From positions 1 through 64,000 of the IMG/VR virus record IMGVR_UViG_3300033571_005398: a DNA stretch of 64,000 nt; one strand, 5' to 3'. Origin of the DNA: a virus. Below the pieces are notes generated by a model. That model made no database searches. It saw nothing but the letters and a program-made list of their open reading frames with translations, and was not told where the DNA came from. The translations under genes were made by a program, and so were the position numbers. Below are positions 30,986 through 38,942 of this stretch, in pieces; position 1 is the first letter of the stretch, and every line of letters begins with the position of its first letter.

Positions 30986-31701
30986 CAGCGTTGGTCCTTA
31001 CCTTCTAGTGTAACGCGTCGAAAAGCTTCACGGGCAAAAGAGTGCATTGCCTCCGAATAATCTTTCTTCCATTGGGCCAAGGGCTTGTTGGTGGTGATGA
31101 TGGTGGGCATTCCCTTGTCGTATCGAGCGCGGAGAATGTCGTCGAAGGTAACCTTGTTGAACTCCGACCCATATTCCTTGCCAAGGTCATCAAGGATAAG
31201 CACGCGGACGTTTAGCCAGTCCTCCTTGGCTCGCCCGTAGAACCCGTCTAGCTCGCGCTGAAGCTCCCGCTTCTCATCAGGGTCTGCATCCCATACTGCC
31301 TTCTTCTGGTTGATGAAGTCGGGCATGGTCAAGTAGTACACTCCACGGGTGTTGAACCCACAGTCAGTAGGTGCGTAGTGAAACACTTTAGCAATGTCGG
31401 CCGGAGCGTCAGGTAACTGTCGGACAATCTCCATGATGGTTGTTACTGCGGTGGTGGTTTTACCGCGGCCCGGGTCACCTTCCAGCAGGATTCCCACACC
31501 AGTCTCGCCCAAGCCACCGGGGTTCTTGATAATCTTTCCGGCCAGCAGGTCGGACACCCAGTCCTTGACATCCGGCAGTTCTTGCCCGGTGTCTCTTTGG
31601 ATGTCTGCAAAATTGCGGCCCCAGAATCGCTCCGGTATGTTTCCGTTGCGCGCTATCCAGTAACGCTTTATTGGGACTAGCTCTCCAATTTGGTAGGTCA
31701 T
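30985..31701 (-). CDS. dnaC: DnaC/IstB-like helicase loader ATPase
   Basis: 238 aa AAA+ ATPase: GDPGRGKTT is Walker A (75-83), VLILDDLGKEYGSE Walker B, TIITTNKPLAQW sensor 1. It loads the DnaB-like helicase onto origin ssDNA. It follows the HTH initiator gene by a 4-base overlap, the same order as phage lambda O and P or Salmonella phage 18 and 12 arrangements. Confidence 0.88.
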   Translation of the reverse strand: MTYQIGELVPIKRYWIARNGNIPERFWGRNFADIQRDTGQELPDVKDWVSDLLAGKIIKNPGGLGETGVGILLEGDPGRGKTTTAVTTIMEIVRQLPDAPADIAKVFHYAPTDCGFNTRGVYYLTMPDFINQKKAVWDADPDEKRELQRELDGFYGRAKEDWLNVRVLILDDLGKEYGSEFNKVTFDDILRARYDKGMPTIITTNKPLAQWKKDYSEAMHSFAREAFRRVTLEGKDQR

Positions 31702-32684
31702 ACTTTCCCCTTCAGGCGCTCTTCATGCCGTTCGGCAAGCTTACGTCCAACCAGAGTATTGTCAAACCGGCGACCATCGCTGGCGAAGATGTACTCTGGC
31801 GTGTCGGAAGGCTCGTGTACTTCCATGGCAGAGCCTGTGTGACCAAGGTTTTCAAGGGCCTTTGGCAAATGGGACTTGAACATTCCGAGGTAGATGTTAG
31901 AGGCTTTGTAGGGGTCTTTATCAACGACCCGCATGATGTGGGCGTCATCGAAAAACATTTCCATAATTTCCAACTCAATGTCGGCATTCGTTCGATAATT
32001 CTTTCGATAAGACGCTAAAGCACCGCGAATCTTACCGACGTTGACCATGCCAGCGGTGTAGGGCAGCTTTCGTCCCAGCTTTTGGGAAAACTCCGTAGCC
32101 ACGTCATTCGCAGTCCATTCAGAGCGGGTCCGCTGCCCACGAGTCTTGCTGTCGCGCTTATCCGCTTTGGGCTTTGGCTGACCAGCCTCCATCTCATCTT
32201 CGAACAAACCAAATCCGGCAATGCCTTCGTCTTCCTCAGGGTTCCATCGGCCCACAACAATCTCCTCTCGAGTCGCGCCCCCGGCGCGTACCAAGAAATA
32301 CGAAGTATTTCTTGTACTGGTATTACTAGTACTTACTGGTATATCTGTACCAGCTGTCACCTCATCAGCTGTTGATGCCTCTGGTGGGAGGCATGGTACA
32401 GTCTCTGATGCCTCTGGCTGGAGGCATGGTAACAAGAACTGGTACGCGTTTTTGTGATACTTTCCAAGATTACGTTTGGTACGAGTAGTCTCCAGAAAGC
32501 CGAGTTCTTCCATCCGGCGAATGGCGCGACGAAGTGCTTCACGGCCGTAACCTGTGAGCACGCCAAGCTCTTCCATGGTGACATCTACCTTTCCGGTAGG
32601 TGTTGACAAATGGAACATACCAACCGCCACACGGAACTCCGTTGGGGTCAGCTCTGCACTGAAAAATTCAGATGGTAATTGCAT
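31698..32684 (-). CDS. O-like replication initiator with winged HTH (328 aa)
   Basis: N-terminal winged HTH (about 12-85: LTPTEFRVAVGMFHLS...MEELGVLTGYGREALRRAI) followed by a Ser/Thr-rich linker and a C-terminal part. GAGGAGG precedes the ATG at 32684. The linker region holds palindromes and a 33-bp direct repeat in the DNA, as the lambda O gene holds its own origin. The protein would bind those repeats and recruit the DnaC-like loader encoded immediately downstream. Confidence 0.72.
   Translation of the reverse strand: MQLPSEFFSAELTPTEFRVAVGMFHLSTPTGKVDVTMEELGVLTGYGREALRRAIRRMEELGFLETTRTKRNLGKYHKNAYQFLLPCLQPEASETVPCLPPEASTADEVTAGTDIPVSTSNTSTRNTSYFLVRAGGATREEIVVGRWNPEEDEGIAGFGLFEDEMEAGQPKPKADKRDSKTRGQRTRSEWTANDVATEFSQKLGRKLPYTAGMVNVGKIRGALASYRKNYRTNADIELEIMEMFFDDAHIMRVVDKDPYKASNIYLGMFKSHLPKALENLGHTGSAMEVHEPSDTPEYIFASDGRRFDNTLVGRKLAERHEERLKGKV
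32292..32427. repeat. Intragenic palindromes and iterons: candidate replication origin
   Basis: CAAGAAATAC-GAA-GTATTTCTTG (32292-32314, 10-bp arms), a TACTGGTA-type AT-rich stretch (to about 32350), then two copies of ATGCCTC-N6-GAGGCAT (32375-32394 and 32408-32427) spaced exactly 33 bp. All lie inside the initiator gene linker. This arrangement of palindromic iterons beside AT-rich DNA inside an initiator gene matches the lambda-type origin plan. Confidence 0.55.
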
Positions 32685-32714
32685 ATGCCTCCTCGCGGCA
32701 CTAAGCGTATACCA

Positions 32715-32990
32715 TTACTGAAGTCTGCGCGACATGACTTGCTGAATTTGTACTGGACGGTCAAGCCAACGCAGTATTGAAATGTAAATAAAGGCTGAAG
32801 CAAACCCGCCGATTACAAGTGTCCATCCAGAAACACCTAAAATCCAGCACGAAAGAACAGACAGGCCAGCGGCAATAATTCCTTTAATGCCTGCAGGAAT
32901 TGTCACGTATCCGTTTAATGCAGTTGCAATAACCTCTACAAAAAAACCGACGGCCAAACTAGAAATGAAAATGCTAATAAGTATATCCAT
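32715..32990 (-). CDS. Small membrane protein, holin candidate (91 aa)
   Basis: Two to three hydrophobic segments (about 2-27, 32-52 and 54-72) and a basic C terminus (DRPVQIQQVMSRRLQ) fit a class I or II holin. It stands between tail protein I and the replication operon. No endolysin gene is next to it, so the lysis role is only a possibility. Confidence 0.45.
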   Translation of the reverse strand: MDILISIFISSLAVGFFVEVIATALNGYVTIPAGIKGIIAAGLSVLSCWILGVSGWTLVIGGFASAFIYISILRWLDRPVQIQQVMSRRLQ

Positions 32991-32999
32991 GTAGTCAGT

Positions 33000-35375
33000 C
33001 TACGATGAAAATCCAGAAAACTCGACACCCTCTACGGTTTCAACCGTATAGGGGGTGTTTGAAGGCAAGTACATTTTCATTTCTTCAACAAGTCGTGGGA
33101 ATCTAAACGGTTTGTTGACATACAGGTAAGAGATTGCATTGTGGATGTTTGCATTGCCTCCCTCCCACTCTGCACCGCCAATGATGTAGTTGCCATCAAA
33201 GTAATCCGTAGGCAGATAACTCGGCTCTAGTTGAGCCGCATCTACGCGGATGGTTCCAGTAGTACCTACAATTCCTGCTTCTAAGGTAATGTTTGTGTAG
33301 CTACTGGGAACAAACAAAGTAACTGAATATCTTGCCCAAGAAGAAGTTATCGCGGTTGCATACGCGGCCGTAGGGTTTGCTGGGGTTTGTACGGAGTTGG
33401 CTCCGCTAGTTGCTTTTAAGTAAACGCTTGCGTTTACTGTGCTTCCGGTTGATTTGGCGTAAATAGAAAATGTGTACCATTTTCCCGCCAAAAGTGCTCC
33501 CCCGTAGCTTACTCCACCCGTTGTCGTTGTATTGATGGGGTTGCCCGAAGACAGTGTTGCTTGAAGACATTTTGTCCCACCGACAAGGCCAAGAGGACTG
33601 TCGGTTGGTCTACTAGAGCTTGTTGCTGTCCATCCCGTGCTGCTCGCTTCAAATGACGGGTTGTAGATATAGTTAACCTTATTCGCCGATACTCGAACAT
33701 TGGCTACTCGAGCCTCTTCGTAAGGGTGGTCGCAGTTTGCCGTGGCCCCACTAACGGCGGTTCCAGTAGCGGGGTTTCGTACAGTAAACCCTGTAGCTGT
33801 AGCGTCTTCTACAAATACGTTTGTTAGATTAAACGCCGCGGTAGACAACCCAGAAATAGAGACACGTTGTCCAGAAACTAAAGAGTTGGTTGACGTGTAC
33901 GTCACGATTCCCCCGCTGGCCGATGCGGCAGTCACGGTATACCGAGGAGAAAACATTACTGCGTCTAAATAATACGTTCCAGCGGATGCAAAAGACAGAC
34001 TAATAGACGCATATACAGCACCTGCCGGAGATGTTAGGTCCGTAGTTTTTTTGGCCCAGCTAGTAGTGGCGGAAACAGCAGTACTGGCTGCCGGAGTTCC
34101 TATAACCGTTCCGTTATAGTCGTACCAAGTTATGGTTGGCGTAATGTTTGCTGAGCTAGAAAGCCTTTTTGCGTAAAAAGAAAAACGGTATTTTGTAGAC
34201 GCACGTACCGGAACACCCAAAGTAGTTGGTGCAGTTACTCCATTTGAGATAACTTGGCTAGAACCTGTAGTGACTACTTTTCCGCAGTATGACCGGTCTA
34301 ACGCGTACTCACTAGACGTTGCAGCATTGGACAGGTCGCCGTCAAAATCTTCTGGAACAGGGGGCGCTTCCGCAAAGTCGGCGGTTAAAGTCACCCCTGC
34401 TCCCGCTACCCAACTACCAATTCCTCCACGAAATGTGCTGTCTTGTTGATTAGCCATGTAGTTTGTGAAGTCAATAATGGAGGCGTTATACCCCGTCATT
34501 GCCTCAATCAAAGTACCTAACGCTAGGGCAGTTCCTTTTCGAGTGTAAATATACCGAGACTCTCGCACAAGAGCGCGCTGTGTTTTAAGCGAGCCTTGAC
34601 TATCAGGCATAAGTGCAAGCTCGTAAGCTTTTGAGTCAACTATCTCTTTAGAGAAGTTTTCTGCTGTATGGTTTGGCAAAAGCAAATCTGCGTAGGTCAT
34701 CGCCTCATCGTAAGAGTAAGCCAGCCCTTGCATAAACAAGTACAGGTCGCTTCCTTCATCTACAACATCGAGCGGACTTTGACTGGCGGTTGTGTACACT
34801 CGTGGAAGCAGTTCCATCATTTTTTCATGTGTCGTACGTGTACGCGTACGTGACGTGCTGTTTAGTAATTCATCGTCGGTGTTGGCCAAAAGTGTATCGT
34901 GCGATTTAGCAAGAAGAGTTTGCGCTACACCTGCACGGTACCACAGGGTATTCCCGCCATCTGTACGAAGAATCCATGCAGCGTAGTAGATTATTCTACC
35001 CGGAGCAATGGCACGGGTGTTTATTGTAGAGAAAGGAACACTTTCACGATGGTCCGTAAAATAAACCGTCTTTGAAGCAGTCCCCTCTCTAGACACACCG
35101 TCAATAACTCGCGTAAGTCCAGAGTTAAACGGGGCTTCGACGTCTACGATGATGATGCCGTCTTCTTGTGTTTCCGGAGGATGCGTATGGCTTCTAACAA
35201 TACGGAAGCGGGTATACGGACTAGTAACAGGAACGTTTACAGGTTGCTGCCAAGAAACGACTATATTGTCGTAATTAATTGCGCGAACTTCAAAGGGCTC
35301 AATCCCATAGGTTGTTCCTGAGGTGTCTCCATAAAGAACACTCGTGTTGTATATAAATGAGTTATACCGTGCCAT
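33000..35375 (-). CDS. Tail protein I-like with lectin-type modules (791 aa)
   Basis: Order: an FN3-like N-terminal domain (to about 190), then a P2 gpI-like segment (ELMPRVYTTASQSPLDVVDE; KGTALALGTLIEAMTGYNA), then two carbohydrate-binding jelly-roll modules (about 320-470 and 570-740). gpI proteins join the baseplate wedge to tail fibres. The jelly rolls suggest surface-sugar binding. It lies downstream of the J-like gene as in P2-type tails, though separated here by fibre genes and a glycosyltransferase. Confidence 0.72.
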   Translation of the reverse strand: MARYNSFIYNTSVLYGDTSGTTYGIEPFEVRAINYDNIVVSWQQPVNVPVTSPYTRFRIVRSHTHPPETQEDGIIIVDVEAPFNSGLTRVIDGVSREGTASKTVYFTDHRESVPFSTINTRAIAPGRIIYYAAWILRTDGGNTLWYRAGVAQTLLAKSHDTLLANTDDELLNSTSRTRTRTTHEKMMELLPRVYTTASQSPLDVVDEGSDLYLFMQGLAYSYDEAMTYADLLLPNHTAENFSKEIVDSKAYELALMPDSQGSLKTQRALVRESRYIYTRKGTALALGTLIEAMTGYNASIIDFTNYMANQQDSTFRGGIGSWVAGAGVTLTADFAEAPPVPEDFDGDLSNAATSSEYALDRSYCGKVVTTGSSQVISNGVTAPTTLGVPVRASTKYRFSFYAKRLSSSANITPTITWYDYNGTVIGTPAASTAVSATTSWAKKTTDLTSPAGAVYASISLSFASAGTYYLDAVMFSPRYTVTAASASGGIVTYTSTNSLVSGQRVSISGLSTAAFNLTNVFVEDATATGFTVRNPATGTAVSGATANCDHPYEEARVANVRVSANKVNYIYNPSFEASSTGWTATSSSRPTDSPLGLVGGTKCLQATLSSGNPINTTTTGGVSYGGALLAGKWYTFSIYAKSTGSTVNASVYLKATSGANSVQTPANPTAAYATAITSSWARYSVTLFVPSSYTNITLEAGIVGTTGTIRVDAAQLEPSYLPTDYFDGNYIIGGAEWEGGNANIHNAISYLYVNKPFRFPRLVEEMKMYLPSNTPYTVETVEGVEFSGFSS

Positions 35376-35390
35376 TATGGCGTGCTCCTA

Positions 35391-35837
35391 TTAGGCAGAT
35401 GTTCCGCCATCGATGTTTTGCGTAATGAACTTGCCTTCGTGAGTAACAAGTGTCACAGGGTCTCCGGCTGAAGTTGCTTTGAGCTCCAAAAGATTAGCGG
35501 ACTGGCTAGTTGCACCGGCAATGACGAGCCCCTTGACGTTTGCGGCCGAGGCAACAATGCTTGAGCCACCTACGTTGCTGACAAGGAGTGTGTTGGCTCG
35601 AAATGCGCCATTCTCTACGTTATCTAACCGTGACTTTACGTCAGTGTGTGCGGCGTTTCCGCTCGACGTCCATGTAGTTAGCCATGTGCTTGAAGACCTC
35701 TGCCTTGGGTTAAGCCCAAGTTCAAGGCCAAGTGCAGCCGCCTCACCGTAGACAACGTTAACATCCGCCGCAACAACCGCGTCTACACCGTCTACCTTAT
35801 TGGTAAACGAAATTGGCCCAGCGGGGTAATTAGCCAC
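35391..35837 (-). CDS. Small tail fibre-like protein (148 aa)
   Basis: GTG start after AAGGAG. A short folded start (FTNKVDGVDAVVAADVN) is followed by Ser/Thr/Ala/Val beta-rich repeats (FRANTLLVSNVGGSSIVASA) typical of fibre shafts, ending in a polar tip. Probably a minor fibre or tip protein. Confidence 0.5.
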   Translation of the reverse strand: MANYPAGPISFTNKVDGVDAVVAADVNVVYGEAAALGLELGLNPRQRSSSTWLTTWTSSGNAAHTDVKSRLDNVENGAFRANTLLVSNVGGSSIVASAANVKGLVIAGATSQSANLLELKATSAGDPVTLVTHEGKFITQNIDGGTSA

Positions 35838-35899
35838 AGTGTCTCCTTAAAGTCTTACTTCTATTCTGCCGGAATACCTAGGCAGATATAGGGCAAAGG

Positions 35900-36667
35900 C
35901 TAGGCAAGAGCCTCTTCAATGGCGTCCTTGTACTGGGCAGAAATCTCTGCAACATACTGTTGAATTTTTTCATTCTGCTTACGTTGAGCAGTGTGCGCAC
36001 CTACGTGCTGCTTGTAAATTACCTTGGGGATATGTGAAAAGTCAGTCACAAGGGCTGTACGTACAACCAGCTCATAGTCATCGGCAATCTCCAACTGCGG
36101 GTTGTGCCCGCCAAGTTCGCGGTAAACAGATGCGCGCCATGCACGGACGTGGTTGGGCGCGGACACGATGTGCCCTAAGGTAGTCGAGTTAATCTCCGCA
36201 ACACGGGAGCCCCACAGCTGTAGGTCGTCATCCCAATAGTGCTGCCCATAGCCAAAAGCCCAGCCGTCAGGGTATTTTCCAGATTGACCATCAGCAAGTA
36301 TTTCTGTCCAGTCAGAGTAGACAAACCCGATATTTTCTGCCTCAAACTCTTTGGCAATTAACTCAAGAGCATCGGGGGTCAATTCGTCGTCATGGTCAAG
36401 TTCAACAAGAATGTCGCCTTCCGCCACCATAAAGCCTCGGCGCTTGACTTCCCCGATAGAGCCGGAGTGGACGTGGGACCGATGCGCAGTTATCTTAAAG
36501 CGCTCATCAGAAGCGAAACCGTAAATCTGCGCCCATGTCTCTGGAACAGTAGAGTCATCCCAGATAACCCATTCCCAATCCTTATAGGTTTGAGACTTAA
36601 GCGATGCCCATGTGCGGGCAAGTACATCTGGCGGTGTGTTATATGTGGGTGTAATGACCGATATCAT
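35900..36667 (-). CDS. GT2-family glycosyltransferase (255 aa)
   Basis: GT-A fold: MISVITPTYNTPPDVLARTW, WVIWDDSTVP, then DILVELDHDDEL (DxD-type metal site) and IADDYELVVR acidic motif. It transfers a sugar from a nucleotide sugar. Placed among fibre genes, it may decorate virion proteins such as the Thr/Ser-containing collagen-like spike, or alter the host envelope. No membrane anchor is seen. Confidence 0.85.
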   Translation of the reverse strand: MISVITPTYNTPPDVLARTWASLKSQTYKDWEWVIWDDSTVPETWAQIYGFASDERFKITAHRSHVHSGSIGEVKRRGFMVAEGDILVELDHDDELTPDALELIAKEFEAENIGFVYSDWTEILADGQSGKYPDGWAFGYGQHYWDDDLQLWGSRVAEINSTTLGHIVSAPNHVRAWRASVYRELGGHNPQLEIADDYELVVRTALVTDFSHIPKVIYKQHVGAHTAQRKQNEKIQQYVAEISAQYKDAIEEALA

Positions 36668-36705
36668 AGTAAGACCAGCCTAGTGGGTTAGCTAAACTTT
36701 TTGCC

Positions 36706-36987
36706 TTACAAACCGATTACAGCGCGGACTTCTTCGGGGGTTAGACCAAGCATAGCTAGTTTTGCCATAGCAGAAGCGCGCTGCTCTTCAAGTTCTTGGG
36801 CGGCATCTTTGGCAGCCTGTTCTTCTGCGGCAATTTGCTCAGCGACAACGGGGAAAGCCTCGTCGACTTCTTCTGCGGTTGGCTTAGGTGAGTCATCTAG
36901 CCAAGTAAGGCCTTCATAAGAGTCCCCGTCCAATGTCCACTCAGCACCGGGGCGAATTCGGTTTAGGACGGTCTGAATGTCGACCAC
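36706..36987 (-). CDS. Fibre-assembly-type small protein (93 aa)
   Basis: VLNRIRPGAEWTLDGDSYE and LTWLDDSPKPTAEEVDEAF match short proteins commonly encoded after tail fibre genes; an Ala/Glu helix and GLTPEEVRAVIGL end it. Probably a fibre chaperone or tip component; the role is inferred. One-base overlap with the spike gene. Confidence 0.6.
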   Translation of the reverse strand: MVDIQTVLNRIRPGAEWTLDGDSYEGLTWLDDSPKPTAEEVDEAFPVVAEQIAAEEQAAKDAAQELEEQRASAMAKLAMLGLTPEEVRAVIGL

Positions 36988-38933
36988 TATGCAACCTCCA
37001 TAACTGTAATTGTTGACGTTGACGGCAAGCCCGTGTTTTGGGAGTACGCGCCTACATAGCCGGTGGTTGAGGCACCGGTCAACATAGAAAGTTTGTAAGT
37101 AAGTGCGCTAGTTGACGCTGGTGAGTCAAGAAAAGTTAGTGCCATCCAATAACCTGTAAGACCGCCCTGAAAGGGACTTGAGTAATACGTTGAACCAGTT
37201 GCGCCGATACTGGTTGAACCACGAATGATGCGAAATGAGTTTGTAGTAGCTGTGTTGTTGGTGCTCTGTAGAAAATTCACCATAACGAGGATAGTGCTAC
37301 TTGTTGACTTTGGCGTGATGGTCACCGACATACCCGTCACATCTACAATAGACGTGGACGTTGTAGAAAAAACGGTCGTCTTTGCGGTGGAGAGAACTTG
37401 AATAACGGAGCCCGTGGGAAGGTTCGACCACTGAGTGTCATAGTTTGTCGCACTAACTTTTGTAAGAAATTGACCCGCAGTACCTCCTGCGGGTACTCCC
37501 ACTCCTTGAGGACCCTGTGAGCCTTGCGGACCCTGTGCACCTTGTGGTCCTTGTGTTCCTTGTGTTCCTTGAGACCCCTGCACCCCCTGTGTTCCTTGAG
37601 AACCCTGCACTCCTTGAGGACCCTGAGACCCCTGCGCCCCCTGCGGTCCAAGCTGAGTGTACATAACTTGTTGAGCAGTAAGTATGACTGAAGGAGTAGC
37701 AGGAGCCACATGAGGGGTTGTTTGAGCGGCTTTGTATTCCAGACGAGGATTCGTCGAATCCGCGGCCCACATAAGCTCAAGGTAATCACCAGCAGATAAA
37801 TCTAAGATGTAATTCCACGCGGCCATCGCATACGGCATTTGATTACTGAGGTTTACTGTTCCGGTTGTTTCTGGAATGTTTGTCCCATTAAGCCGTAGCC
37901 AGAAGTCAATACTAGGTGAGCCGTTTGAAGGCTCGTGTACTTGAGCAGAAAACTGTACGTTATACGTTCCAGAGTACGCAAACGTCACACGAGAAGACGA
38001 TGCTATAGAAACGCCGTTTGAGTCTGGGTCAGTTGTGTTTAGCGTAACCGCGTTTACGGCTGAAGAGCTGGCTGTTGTTTGAGTGCTTGTAGACCAAAAA
38101 CTGCCCCAATAACCAAGCGCACCACCAGCACCCGTAGAACCGGTCGAACCTTGTGGACCTTGCGTACCTTGAGGTCCAGTACTCCCCTGCGGTCCTTGAG
38201 GTCCGGCAACTGTAGATGCTGCTCCTTGACTTCCCTGCGGACCTTGCGTTCCTTGAGGTCCCTGAGGACCTTGTGAGCCTTGAGAGCCTTGTGCCCCCTG
38301 TGTTCCTTGGGGACCTTGAGAGCCAGTAGCACCCTGAGAACCTTGAACACCTTGAGGTCCTTGCGTACCCGTCGCACCTTGAGCACCTTGTGGGCCTTGC
38401 GTACCTTGAGGTCCTACAGTCCCCTGCGGTCCCTGTGAGCCCTGCGGTCCGGCTACCGTAGAGGCGGCTCCTTGGGCACCTTGTGCCCCCTGTGTGCCTT
38501 GGGTACCCTGCGGACCCTGTGCACCTTGAGCCCCCTGCGGACCCTGTGCACCTTGAGCCCCCGCTCCGGGAATCCAAGAGCTAGACGAAGCTTGGTAAAC
38601 AATGGTTTGCCCGTTAGTAACTCCAGCAGTGTTGACGTCTGTAAGGTCATTTAACGCAAGTTTTAACTTAGCCGTATCGGCAAATGTACCAACCCAGACA
38701 GGGAATGACGGGTCGCCCCCCTCAAACTGTACCCAGACACCTTGGCCAATTTCTGGCGGGTCTACCTGAACTCCATGGGCTTGTTGAACCCAAGCCCAGT
38801 CAGTAGTGGCGTCAAACAGGACCTGCGGAACCCGTACCTTGACCCTGTTTTGGCTTAATGGGTCGGCATTTTCAACTACTACGCCTCGGTAAAGGCCGTA
38901 GAACCTGCGGTTCCCATAACTGTCTACCTGCAT
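36987..38933 (-). CDS. Baseplate OB-fold spike fused to collagen-like fibre (648 aa)
   Basis: Residues 10-85 form a gp5/V-type OB domain ([38 protein letters not shown]). Residues 123-271 and 429-478 are Gly-X-Gln collagen-like repeats. Between them is a C1q-like jelly roll (about 275-420), and the C terminus (490-648) is a second beta sandwich. The N-terminal fold normally sits at the tail tip; the fusion makes it also a long fibre. Repeats resemble collagen but lack a Pro-rich X-Y bias; Gln fills most Y positions. Confidence 0.75.
   Translation of the reverse strand: MQVDSYGNRRFYGLYRGVVVENADPLSQNRVKVRVPQVLFDATTDWAWVQQAHGVQVDPPEIGQGVWVQFEGGDPSFPVWVGTFADTAKLKLALNDLTDVNTAGVTNGQTIVYQASSSSWIPGAGAQGAQGPQGAQGAQGPQGTQGTQGAQGAQGAASTVAGPQGSQGPQGTVGPQGTQGPQGAQGATGTQGPQGVQGSQGATGSQGPQGTQGAQGSQGSQGPQGPQGTQGPQGSQGAASTVAGPQGPQGSTGPQGTQGPQGSTGSTGAGGALGYWGSFWSTSTQTTASSSAVNAVTLNTTDPDSNGVSIASSSRVTFAYSGTYNVQFSAQVHEPSNGSPSIDFWLRLNGTNIPETTGTVNLSNQMPYAMAAWNYILDLSAGDYLELMWAADSTNPRLEYKAAQTTPHVAPATPSVILTAQQVMYTQLGPQGAQGSQGPQGVQGSQGTQGVQGSQGTQGTQGPQGAQGPQGSQGPQGVGVPAGGTAGQFLTKVSATNYDTQWSNLPTGSVIQVLSTAKTTVFSTTSTSIVDVTGMSVTITPKSTSSTILVMVNFLQSTNNTATTNSFRIIRGSTSIGATGSTYYSSPFQGGLTGYWMALTFLDSPASTSALTYKLSMLTGASTTGYVGAYSQNTGLPSTSTITVMEVA
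37490..37650 (-). repeat. Collagen-coding repeat tract 2
   Basis: About 50 codons of the Gly-X-Gln type (residues 429-478) built from near-identical 9-bp units (Gly codon, variable codon, Gln codon CAA/CAG). Tandem near-repeats like this can change length by slippage or recombination. Confidence 0.8.
38120..38567 (-). repeat. Collagen-coding repeat tract 1
   Basis: About 149 codons (residues 123-271) of Gly-X-Gln/Thr repeats, interrupted twice by the same GAASTVAG break, which points to duplication of a larger unit inside the tract. Confidence 0.8.
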
Positions 38934-38942
38934 AAGAACCTA

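Noticed and set aside
32292-32427. CRISPR-like repeat array
   Set aside because: Only two iterons with a 13-bp gap inside a coding gene, far from the repeat and spacer lengths of CRISPR.
37343-38650. Extra open frames opposite or shifted within the spike gene
   Set aside because: The collagen-coding repeats keep all frames open; the translations are low-complexity echoes of the Gly-X-Gln tract.
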